Shown: piece after piece, positions 26,225 to 32,738 of the stretch
Layout: each line of letters opens with the position of its first letter
Numbering within the stretch: the stretch's first letter is position 1
Assembly: GCF_022549775.1 (NCBI RefSeq)
Contig: NZ_JAKZGP010000054.1
Span: 1-32,738 of the forward strand
Source of the DNA: Belliella filtrata
GTDB taxonomy: Bacteria > Bacteroidota > Bacteroidia > Cytophagales > Cyclobacteriaceae
DNA: 32,738 nucleotides
Reading direction: 5' to 3'
Notes under the pieces: generated by a model
The model's input: the letters and a program-made list of their open reading frames with translations, nothing else
What the model was told of the DNA's origin: nothing
The model's database searches: none
Translations under genes and position numbers: made by a program

Positions 26225-27349
26225 ATGAATAAACTTCTTAAACCAATTTCAGCAATAGCTTTTATTGCCTTGCTATACGTACAGCCTTCACATGCTCAAG
26301 GGCTCAAAGACATGTTCAAAGATAGCTTCGATATCGGTGCTGCCATAGACAACAGGCAGGCTTATGGTACAGATCGAGAAGGTAAAGCACATGCTGTACT
26401 TGCGAAGCACTTCAATAGCATCACACCAGAGAACTTGATGAAATGGGGATCTATTCATCCTCGTCCTGACACTTACCTTTTTGAGCCGATGGATAGGCTA
26501 GTAAACTTAGCTGATTCGATTGGGGCTCGAGTGGTGGGACATACCTTGGTTTGGCACAATCAGACACCTGATTGGGTTTTTGAAGATGAAAATGGAGATC
26601 GATTGAGTGAATCAGCGCTGATAGAAAGGATGGAAAAGCACATCGAAACGGTCATGGGAAGATACAAAGGACGTGTATTTGCATACGATGTGGTCAATGA
26701 AGCAATATTTGACAATGGAGAATACAGAACCTCCAAATGGTATGAAGCCAGTGAAACAAGGTTTATCAAAAAAGCATTTGCCAAAGCTGAAGCTGTCGAT
26801 CCAGATGCAGAGCTTTACTACAATGATTACAACATGTGGAAGCCTGAAAAGAGAGAGACAGCCATTAAATTAGCCAAAGAAATCCGAGAAGAAGGTATTC
26901 GGATAGACGGCATTGGCTTGCAAGGGCATTATGGGTTAGAATCTCCTTCTCTGGAAGAGATAGAAGCCTCTATCCTTAGGATTGCGGAAGAAGGTTTCAA
27001 GGTGATGTTTACTGAAGTAGATATAGATGTACTGCCCAATCCAGTCAACAGGCATGGCGCAGATATAGACGCTACATTCGAATTTGATGAGAAATATAAC
27101 CTCTACACAGATGGTCTACCTGATGAAGTACATCAAAAGTTACTCAAAAGATATGTTGAACTTTTTGAATTGTTCAAAAAGCATGAAGATAAAATCACCA
27201 GAATCACATTCTGGGGAATTCATGATGGTGGCAATTGGCTAAACAACTGGCCAATGAGAGGAAGAACAGCCTACCCATTACTCTTTGACAGACAGTTTGA
27301 GCCAAAAACAGACATTATAGAAGCAATTCAAAAAGTGGCTAATCAATAA
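26225..27349 (+). CDS. GH10 endo-1,4-beta-xylanase
   Basis: 374 residues with a signal peptide (KLLKPISAIAFIALLYVQPSHAQG). A single GH10 barrel with no binding module: FNSITPENLMKWGSIHP, GHTLVWHNQTPDW, YDVVNEAIFD with acid/base Glu159, GIGLQGHYG, MFTEVDIDVLP with nucleophile Glu264, and TFWGIHDGGNWLN. The 105-residue spacing of the two Glu fits the family. It hydrolyses the beta-1,4-xylan backbone, and GH10 enzymes tolerate substituted backbone and leave aldouronic acids with terminal glucuronate, the substrate type of GH67. It is the only backbone-cleaving enzyme in the window. There is no lipoprotein Cys, so it is secreted or periplasmic. It ends shortly before a perfect inverted repeat. 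Confidence 0.97.
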   Translation: MNKLLKPISAIAFIALLYVQPSHAQGLKDMFKDSFDIGAAIDNRQAYGTDREGKAHAVLAKHFNSITPENLMKWGSIHPRPDTYLFEPMDRLVNLADSIGARVVGHTLVWHNQTPDWVFEDENGDRLSESALIERMEKHIETVMGRYKGRVFAYDVVNEAIFDNGEYRTSKWYEASETRFIKKAFAKAEAVDPDAELYYNDYNMWKPEKRETAIKLAKEIREEGIRIDGIGLQGHYGLESPSLEEIEASILRIAEEGFKVMFTEVDIDVLPNPVNRHGADIDATFEFDEKYNLYTDGLPDEVHQKLLKRYVELFELFKKHEDKITRITFWGIHDGGNWLNNWPMRGRTAYPLLFDRQFEPKTDIIEAIQKVANQ

Positions 27350-27398
27350 TTTTCACTATATTTTATTGATTGCAAGAACATAAATTTGATAAAAAGAA

Positions 27399-27447
27399 AA
27401 ATACGGAGTAAAATGCTTAACCAAATGAGTGAGTTTACTCCGTATTT
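27399..27447. terminator. Perfect 14-bp inverted repeat between GH10 and the 7TM gene
   Basis: Arms AAATACGGAGTAAA (27399-27412) and TTTACTCCGTATTT (27434-27447) enclose a 21-nt loop. It lies 50 bp after the GH10 stop and ends 26 bp before the next gene's GTG start. The arms end in T-rich or A-rich sequence but no long U-run follows on either strand. It could be a bidirectional terminator or a protein-binding site. Confidence 0.5.
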
Positions 27448-27473
27448 GATATCAATCCCAAAATTACTCACAG

Positions 27474-29381
27474 GTGGCAGCCTTTAGACTACATGTTTTT
27501 ATTCTCTTGACTGGTATGTTTACCAGCCTAGTAGCATATGCTAATATAGAAGTAAACCTCCCTACAACGGTAGAAGTGAAAGATGGCGTTTATCAAATTC
27601 AAGTCAGTAAGATGCTTGACTTTTACCTTGATACCACCTCACAATACAGCATTAATGATATTTCCTCACCTGAATTTCAACATAAATTCCAAAAAGTAAC
27701 AGACGGCCATGTAGTATATGATTACCTAGACTCCGATTTGTGGATGAGACTAACGGTTTCAAATAAACAAAGTGACCACAATCAATCCTGGTATTTTGAA
27801 TCTTGGGGGTTTGATATCAAGAAGTTTACTTTTTATTTCCCAAATCCAGACGGATCTTTCCATGAAAACACTGCTGGTTTTTCTTTACCATTTTTTGAAA
27901 GAAATATTCATCACAAAAATTTCAATCAATTTCTCGATGTCAGACCTGGTGAGACAAAGACCTATTATTTCAAAGTGCAAAGAACATATAATCAAGAATT
28001 CAGCTTCTATGTAAGGTCAAATGAACGATTCTTATCTCACTCACTCAATGAGTATTTTCTATTAGGGACATATTATGGAGTCCTCATTTTGATCCTAATT
28101 TTTAATTTGTATTTATTTATAAAGCTAAAAGACCTCTTATACCTCTACTTCCCTTGTTTGATTTTTGCATGTATCTGGTTTTCATTAGGGAGAGATGGTT
28201 TGGGCTTCCAATACCTCTGGCCAGGTATGCCATGGATAAACAAGCTGAACAATGAGAAAGTCATCGAACTTTTGATCATTTTAGCTACACTTCTTTTCTC
28301 AAATAGATATATTCAAAAATACACCAAGAGTGATAAAGTATTCAAAGCTACGATTTGGGCAGCTTTTGCAAAATTGCTTTTGTTTTTGAGCCAAATCTAT
28401 GTTTATGAAATGTATTACATCAACTACTTAACCATTACTTTTTTGATCCTATTTATTCCATTTTCAATGGGCTTATATACCTTAGCCAAAGAAAAAATCT
28501 ACTCTTGGTCTTATATTTTTGCATTTGCTTGTCTGTTTCTGGTGATCGTATACTCTTACTCGAAGACCATACAGCTATTTAATAACCCAGTGTTAAACTG
28601 GTATTTCGTATATCCTGTCATTTTCATAGAAATGATTTTATTCTCCTTTTCTATTTTCAAACAAATCAAATTTCTACAGGATGAATATGTAAATGCAAAC
28701 AAAGAAAGGACGCTGGTACTAGAAAAAAACAATCAGCTAACGCTACAACTCAATAGTAAACTAAAAGAAAAAGTAAAAGCACGCACGGAGAAAATCGAAA
28801 AAATGGCCTCTGATCTTGCAAAGAAAAATGTTGAGTTACAAACGACTAACCTAAGACTTGAAGAGCTCAATGCCCAAGTCACACAAATGAACAAGTTCCT
28901 CGAAGAAAACAACAAGGAACTAAAGATGAGTGTGCAAGTTACGACAAAAGACCTTGCCTTGATGAAAGGATTGGATTTCGAAGATTTCAAAAAAGTATTT
29001 CCAAATAAAGAGGCTTGCTTCCAATTTTTGTCAGAACTAAAATGGAAGGATAGTTTTCATTGCAAAAAATGTGGCTATAACAAATACAATGAAGGTGCGA
29101 ATTTTGGAAGAAGGTGTAGGAACTGTAATTACTATGAATCGCCTACGGTTGACACTTTGTTTCACAAACTCAAATTCCCAATTGAAAAGGCATTCTATAT
29201 CTTATACCTCACCAATAGAAAAGATGTTAATCTTTCTCTAAATGAAATTTCGGAAATCTTAGAACTACGTAGAGAAACATGCTGGGCATTCAAAAATAAA
29301 ATCAATCTAGCCATGGAGAAGGTCAACCACAATAAAGACCTAAGTGGCTGGGAGACTCTTGCGCTAGTGCATTTGGATTGA
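27474..29381 (+). CDS. 7TM-DISM receptor fused to an IS1595-type zinc-ribbon/helical DNA-binding-like domain
   Basis: 635 residues from a GTG start. An in-frame stop lies just upstream (27447-27449) and the first ATG (codon 15) would remove most of the signal peptide. Order: signal peptide to about 24 (VAYA), a periplasmic beta-sandwich of the 7TMR-DISMED2 type (about 30-185), seven hydrophobic helices (about 193-400), a charged coiled coil (405-490), then a cytoplasmic zinc ribbon with Cys530, Cys533, Cys548 and Cys551. It is followed by a helical part (TLFHKLKFPIEKAFYILYL, SLNEISEILELRRETCWAFK). The tail closely follows the N-terminus of IS1595-family transposases (FP..EACFQFLSELKW, CKKCG, RRCRNC, T.DTLFHK) but no DDE nuclease follows. 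Known 7TM-DISM proteins end in kinases, GGDEF or LuxR outputs, so this tail is probably the output. It could sense sugars for this PUL. Confidence 0.85.
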   Translation: MAAFRLHVFILLTGMFTSLVAYANIEVNLPTTVEVKDGVYQIQVSKMLDFYLDTTSQYSINDISSPEFQHKFQKVTDGHVVYDYLDSDLWMRLTVSNKQSDHNQSWYFESWGFDIKKFTFYFPNPDGSFHENTAGFSLPFFERNIHHKNFNQFLDVRPGETKTYYFKVQRTYNQEFSFYVRSNERFLSHSLNEYFLLGTYYGVLILILIFNLYLFIKLKDLLYLYFPCLIFACIWFSLGRDGLGFQYLWPGMPWINKLNNEKVIELLIILATLLFSNRYIQKYTKSDKVFKATIWAAFAKLLLFLSQIYVYEMYYINYLTITFLILFIPFSMGLYTLAKEKIYSWSYIFAFACLFLVIVYSYSKTIQLFNNPVLNWYFVYPVIFIEMILFSFSIFKQIKFLQDEYVNANKERTLVLEKNNQLTLQLNSKLKEKVKARTEKIEKMASDLAKKNVELQTTNLRLEELNAQVTQMNKFLEENNKELKMSVQVTTKDLALMKGLDFEDFKKVFPNKEACFQFLSELKWKDSFHCKKCGYNKYNEGANFGRRCRNCNYYESPTVDTLFHKLKFPIEKAFYILYLTNRKDVNLSLNEISEILELRRETCWAFKNKINLAMEKVNHNKDLSGWETLALVHLD

Positions 29382-29521
29382 GTTATCTAAATAGATATAC
29401 TTTCTGAAGAAACTTTTAGATTGTAATCAACAGAATAATAAACTTAAAATATCCCAAACAAATGATGTGATTTATATCAACTCATCGATTCGTATAATTT
29501 AAGGTAAACCTGCCCACACCA

Positions 29522-30043
29522 ATGAGATCTTAAATAAAGTCAATAATATTACAATGTTTAGCATTAATTCTATTCTTAGTCTCGTGTGAGGTATCTGAAA
29601 AGAAAGCTAACATACTGTAAAGTGGTATCAAACAAATACAAATTGACCCATCTGAAATCAATGATACCATAGACTTTTCTGATTTAGTTAGTAGTATAAG
29701 ATTAGTCCGATTAGAGGAAGACGGCAATTATATGGCAGAAGCTTGGAAGGTAATTTTATAATATTTGATTCATTTGATGCAGAATTCACACAGTTCTCTA
29801 CTGTTTACAACAAAGTCTCTGGAAAAGTTATTGGCAATGGAAGATTTTTAAAAGAACTAAAAACTATCATCTTGTACTCCCTTTTTTCCTCACTTTTGAT
29901 ACCGCTACAAAAGTGTTTTGGAAGGGTATATTCTAAGGCACTATATAAATGAAGCTAGCCAATTTTATCAATATTTAACCAATGAAGATGATTTGGAGTC
30001 CCAATATTTGGTGGAAATGTTACTTGATTCACTCAAGCAATAG
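29522..30043 (+). pseudogene. Degraded 6-bladed beta-propeller lipoprotein gene
   Basis: ATG 29522 starts MRS, then TAA at 29531, then IKSIILQCLALILFLVSC (a lipoprotein signal in the same frame), a second in-frame TAA at 29618, and IQIDPSEINDTIDFSDLVSSI, the usual start of the family. A frameshift near 29742 moves the frame to GNFIIFDSFDAEF. A further shift leads to the C-terminal piece NEASQFYQYLTNEDDLESQY and a stop at 30041. At about 170 codons it lacks most of the roughly 350-400-residue family length, so a central deletion is likely. Non-functional. Confidence 0.7.
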
Positions 30044-30124
30044 TAAATCACAGTTATTTTTAATCTTTCACTAGTTTTTATAATTCGAAAAAAATAAAAA
30101 TTTACATTTGGTTTCAAATATTAC

Positions 30125-30140
30125 TTAGTAAATTTACTAA
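30125..30140. promoter_or_regulatory. 16-bp perfect palindrome upstream of hipB, probable HipB operator
   Basis: TTAGTAAATTTACTAA, 48 bp upstream of the hipB ATG in AT-rich sequence. HipB proteins repress their own operon through palindromic sites, so autoregulation here is a reasonable inference. Confidence 0.55.
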
Positions 30141-30188
30141 CATCATTATATCACTTAATTCATAAAAACATATATAATCAATATTATA

Positions 30189-30494
30189 ATGTTACTTATA
30201 TCTCCATCAAAAGCTCAAGTCAAAATAGCAAATAGTATTCGTGAAAGAAGGTTGCAAATGGATCTAACACAAGAAGGATTGGCAGATCGATCAGGAGTAC
30301 CATTAGCTACTTTGCGGAAGTTTGAACAAAAGGGAATAATCTCTTTGGAATCTCTCTTAAAACTATTAATGATAGTTGGAGGCTTAGATGAAATTGTCAA
30401 TACGCTCAAGCCAAGAAAAACAAGCTATGAAACCATTGATGATGTTTTGAAAGATAATAATCAGTTTGAAAGAAAAAGAGGACGTAAAAAATGA
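30189..30494 (+). CDS. hipB: HipB-like antitoxin (XRE-family HTH)
   Basis: 101 residues. A Cro/C1-type helix-turn-helix occupies about 15-70 (IRERRLQMDLTQEGLADRSG, VPLATLRKFEQKG, SLESLLKLLMIVGGLDEI). The C-terminal tail is basic (ERKRGRKK). In HipBA systems this protein binds the operator as a dimer and neutralises HipA. Its TGA overlaps the hipA ATG (ATGA), a translational-coupling arrangement typical of toxin-antitoxin pairs. A 16-bp palindrome upstream is the likely autoregulatory site. It lies between two wrecked beta-propeller genes, suggesting arrival in a rearranged, accessory stretch unrelated to the PUL. Confidence 0.88.
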   Translation: MLLISPSKAQVKIANSIRERRLQMDLTQEGLADRSGVPLATLRKFEQKGIISLESLLKLLMIVGGLDEIVNTLKPRKTSYETIDDVLKDNNQFERKRGRKK

Positions 30495-31735
30495 ATACCC
30501 AAGCTAAAGAAATTAAAGTTAGTCTTGATTTTGGAGCAGGCATGGAACCAGTTGGACGACTTGCTATCAACAATCAAACAATTTACTTTGAATACGAATT
30601 GTCATTCTTGGGAAAAGGCTTAGAAATCTCTCCATTTCACTTACCCTTAAAAAAAGGGGTAATAGAATTACCCTATCGCCCATTTGAAGGCTTAGCAGGT
30701 GTTTTCAATGATAGCTTGCCGGATGGTTGGGGTAGGTTGCTTTTTGATAGAATGGTAAGATCAAAAGGATTTATACCGGAAGATTTTTCTCCTTTGGATA
30801 GGTTGGCTAGTGTTGGGCTTTTTGGTTTGGGTGCTTTGGTATATGAGCCAAATATTATTGAAGAAAATAACGATTTAAAAATTGATTTAGATCAGTTGGC
30901 AGATCAAACAGAAGAAGTATTGCAAGGTAGCACTGATGACATTATAAGTGAATTACTTTCTTTGAACGGCTCTTCTGCTGGTGCTCGTCCAAAGGCACTA
31001 ATTGGCGTTGACTCAACATTTAAAAATATTATTCATGGCACTCATTCACTTGAAGAAGGTTTTGATCCGTGGATAGTTAAATTCCCTAATCAACAAGATG
31101 GTACTGATGCTGGAGCTATTGAATTTGTATTTGCAAAAATGGCTGCATTGGCGGGAATAAATGTCCCTGACATACATCTATTCTCGTCTTCCAAAAGTCC
31201 AGGATATTTTGCAGTCAAAAGATTTGACCGGGAAAATGGGCAAAGAATTCATATGCATACAGTGAGTGGCTTGCTTCATAGTGATTTTCGGGTTCCAGCT
31301 TTGGATTATGAAGACCTTCTAAACTTGACAGGTCGACTTACTAAAGACATCCGTGAAGTTGAGAAAATCTATCGTTTGGCTGTATTCAATGTATTGTCTC
31401 ATAATAGAGATGATCATGGGAAAAACTTTAGCTTTCTAATGGATTCTTCTGGAAATTGGAGGTTAGCACCTGCTTATGATTTAACCTTTTCTAGTGGGCC
31501 TAGAGGTGAGCAAAGCACTATGGTGATGGGAGAAGGCAGAAACCCAGGAATAAGTCATTTATTAAAACTTGGTATAGAGGCAAAAATATCAAAAGAAAAA
31601 ATTGACAACATTATCGAACAAACAGTAGATGCAGTAAACAATTGGGAAAACTTGGCCAAAAACTACGGTGTAAGTCAATCCAACATATCGTTCATAAGCA
31701 AAGCTATCAAAAAGATCACTCGAAATGATAGATAG
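30491..31735 (+). CDS. hipA: HipA-family serine/threonine kinase toxin
   Basis: 414 residues, full length for HipA. The N-terminal subdomain (VGRLAINNQTIYFEY, FEGLAGVFNDSLPDGWG) is followed by the Ser-containing loop GSSAGARPK (160-168), where HipA autophosphorylates, then PWIVKFPN. The kinase core is HNRDDHGKNF (304-313, catalytic Asp307/308) and the metal-binding APAYDLT (Asp330). In E. coli the homologue phosphorylates glutamyl-tRNA synthetase and causes growth arrest. The target here cannot be read from sequence. It overlaps hipB by 4 bp, and its 3' end overlaps by 20 bp the end of the convergent beta-propeller remnant. All expected catalytic residues are present, so it is probably active. 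Confidence 0.93.
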   Translation: MNTQAKEIKVSLDFGAGMEPVGRLAINNQTIYFEYELSFLGKGLEISPFHLPLKKGVIELPYRPFEGLAGVFNDSLPDGWGRLLFDRMVRSKGFIPEDFSPLDRLASVGLFGLGALVYEPNIIEENNDLKIDLDQLADQTEEVLQGSTDDIISELLSLNGSSAGARPKALIGVDSTFKNIIHGTHSLEEGFDPWIVKFPNQQDGTDAGAIEFVFAKMAALAGINVPDIHLFSSSKSPGYFAVKRFDRENGQRIHMHTVSGLLHSDFRVPALDYEDLLNLTGRLTKDIREVEKIYRLAVFNVLSHNRDDHGKNFSFLMDSSGNWRLAPAYDLTFSSGPRGEQSTMVMGEGRNPGISHLLKLGIEAKISKEKIDNIIEQTVDAVNNWENLAKNYGVSQSNISFISKAIKKITRNDR

Positions 31736-32484
31736 CGACAACTGGGTTGTCTGAAGCATCTAACACTTTAATTCTTGGGTTACTTAAGATTTTTTCTTTT
31801 TCTCCTTTCCTTTTGCTGATAGCTGTTATGAAATCAGCAGCATTCAACGTTCCGTATGCATAAGCATCATTAAAGCCATTAAACTTAAAAAGCATTAAAT
31901 GATCCACGTCATTTGTTATTTTTGAAGAGAATTTAAAAAACCCCTCTTCCTTGTTGTACAAGCAAAATTTGGCAGAAGGTCCTTTATAGCTTGCCTCAAA
32001 AAACACATGTTCTTGGTTTTCTAAAAATGTATCTCCTACATGTCCATAATTTTTTAGGGCAGCAGATAGTGTCTCAAAGCTATAGGTTTCCTCGATTGGT
32101 AATTGCCTATCTCCAAAATTGAAAAGATATCTTGGAATAACATCTTTTCCCTTTAGGCTGAATACTTTGTTGTAGAATGGCGGGATAAATAATACGGAAT
32201 CATCATAAAGCCTAAACATATTTTGCTTTTCATACACGACATCTCTATTAGAGGGATATTCGAAGTGCTTTTCAATGATATTTGATTCATAACCTGAAAT
32301 GAACAACTCAAAAGGGCCAGCTTCTACATCATTATATTTTGAAAGAAATGGATTATGATAAAAATACCCTCCAAAGGGATAAATCTTACTCGATTTCCAA
32401 TCAAACTTTTCTGTATGGCTATATTCCAAGTCTTTGAAAACAAGCATTTGCTGTCTGAAATGATCATAAATTGCGATTTGAGTT
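31716..32484 (-). pseudogene. 5'-truncated 6-bladed beta-propeller protein gene, cut by an IS
   Basis: An open frame of 243 codons starts at ATG 32447, but propeller-like sequence continues in frame upstream of that ATG (TQIAIYDHFRQQ) and stops at the IS tip near 32485. The ATG is therefore internal. What remains is the C-terminal two thirds of the family: YPSNRDVVYEKQNMFRLYDDSVLFIPPFYNKVFSL, split here as YDDSVLFIPPFYNKVFS and FGDRQLP, with a natural C-terminus (NPVVAIYHFE). The lipoprotein signal and first blades should lie beyond the element, outside the window. Its 3' end overlaps the hipA stop by 20 bp. It could still yield a fragment, but a working exported protein is unlikely. Confidence 0.65.
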
Positions 32485-32510
32485 GGGATAGTTCATTAAA
32501 CTGTGTCTAA
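32485..32510 (-). repeat. Putative IS terminal inverted repeat
   Basis: The pattern GGGA...GTTC...ACTGTGTC is characteristic of IS256-family ends (reverse: GACACAGT...GAAC..CCC). It marks the junction with the propeller gene. Confidence 0.5.
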
Positions 32511-32523
32511 GGTTAAATCTTTC

Positions 32524-32575
32524 TTTCAGCCTACTGTCTTAGTTGCCTTAAGGCAACTAAGACAGTAGGCTGAAA
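32524..32575. repeat. 52-bp perfect palindrome inside the IS end
   Basis: Two 26-base arms meet at CCTTAAGG with no mismatch; the arm edges read TTTCAGCC and GGCTGAAA. It sits 2 bp beyond the transposase stop. It probably forms a very strong hairpin in RNA, as a transcription block between the IS and the host gene, or reflects two abutting element ends. Confidence 0.85.
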
Positions 32576-32577
32576 AT

Positions 32578-32738
32578 TTAGTTTTTTTGCGGTACCCTCT
32601 CTGGGTATAGTTCCATGATTTCTCGCTGGATGGAAGTCCAGCCGTGAGCTTTTCTTCTCCATGATTTTTCATTTCGGCTAATCGATAAATAGAGCTGTTT
32701 TAACAGTGCTGTTTCCGATGTCCATGCGGCTTTGCTTT
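32578..32738 (-). CDS. IS256-family (mutator-type) transposase, C-terminal fragment at window edge
   Basis: About 53 codons, read from the right edge to TAA at 32580-32578. The segment ETALLKQLYLSISRNEKSW, then HGWTSIQREIMELYPERV, follows the C-terminal pattern of IS256-family transposases (a helix ending LLYL, a W after about 10 residues, a final W..I..L....P stretch). The catalytic DDE part lies outside the window, so activity cannot be judged. The stop is followed directly by the 52-bp palindrome and the terminal repeat. Confidence 0.65.
   Translation of the reverse strand, partial: SKAAWTSETALLKQLYLSISRNEKSWRRKAHGWTSIQREIMELYPERVPQKN

Larger units (their letters stand above)
32485..32738 (-). 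mobile_element. IS256-family insertion element, right end (continues beyond window)
   Basis: From the left: an IS256-type terminal repeat beginning GGGATAGTTC and including ACTGTGTC (32485-32510), a long palindrome, then the 3' end of a mutator-type transposase on the minus strand. The propeller gene frame ends exactly where the terminal repeat begins, so the IS has inserted in that gene. The other end and the target duplication are outside the window. Confidence 0.65.

Noticed and set aside
27474-29381. Complete IS1595 element in the 7TM gene
   Set aside because: Only the zinc ribbon and following helices match; there is no DDE domain, no terminal repeats, and the frame is continuous with the receptor.
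29530-29727. 65-codon minus-strand frame
   Set aside because: Antisense of the pseudogene's lipoprotein signal and first segment.
29743-29952. 69-codon plus-strand frame as an independent gene
   Set aside because: It is the frameshifted middle piece of the decayed propeller gene and has no start context of its own.
1-32738. CRISPR array, tRNA, rRNA or riboswitch
   Set aside because: No regularly spaced repeats, cloverleaf-like sequence or known riboswitch core was recognised by eye. A covariance-model scan would be needed to exclude small RNAs.

Overview
The window is a piece of a Bacteroidota chromosome, most likely a marine or environmental relative of the Cyclobacteriaceae. The lineage call is inferred from family content: a SusC/SusD pair, Bacteroidota-type lipoprotein signals, a multidomain MBG/GLUG/HYR-type surface protein, 6-bladed beta-propeller lipoproteins, low GC and a lack of obvious Shine-Dalgarno sites. 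The core (about 5.8-27.4 kb) is a polysaccharide utilization locus (PUL) for glucuronoxylan.

Layout. 1-4763 (-): the N-terminal ~1587 residues of a giant secreted modular protein that runs off the left edge. 5211-5690 (+): a small lipoprotein of unknown function. 5786-12856 (-): a probable operon read as uxuA (mannonate dehydratase), GH115 alpha-glucuronidase A, xylB, xylA. 13431-14462 (+): a LacI-family regulator. 14515-17415 (-): a second GH115. 17577-22633 (-): susD and susC. 23007-27349 (+): GH67 alpha-glucuronidase, an SDR oxidoreductase and a GH10 xylanase. 27474-29381 (+): a 7TM-DISM receptor whose C-terminus is a transposase-type zinc ribbon. 29522-30043: wreck of a 6-bladed beta-propeller gene. 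30189-31735 (+): hipBA toxin-antitoxin. 31716-32484 (-): a beta-propeller gene cut at its 5' end by an IS256-type element, whose end and transposase C-terminus fill the right edge.

How the genes work together (inference from family knowledge). GH10 cuts the xylan backbone. SusC/SusD bind and import oligosaccharides. The two GH115 enzymes and GH67 remove (4-O-methyl-)glucuronic acid. XylA and XylB carry xylose to xylulose-5-phosphate. UxuA, with the SDR as a likely fructuronate/mannonate oxidoreductase, serves the uronate branch towards KDG. There is no beta-xylosidase, uronate isomerase or small-sugar permease in the window, so those steps must be encoded elsewhere.

Regulation. Four LacI-type operator-like 14-mers (TGnAAnCGnTTnCA, one of them weak) lie in the two divergent promoter regions uxuA/lacI and susC/GH67. 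In each region the two sites are exactly 163 bp apart and in the same orientation. No HTCS or ECF-sigma/anti-sigma regulator is present. Terminator-like hairpins delimit the transcription units.

The most unusual object is the 7TM receptor fused to an IS1595-like zinc-ribbon/helical domain with no DDE nuclease. It may be a membrane-anchored DNA-binding sensor encoded directly after the xylanase.
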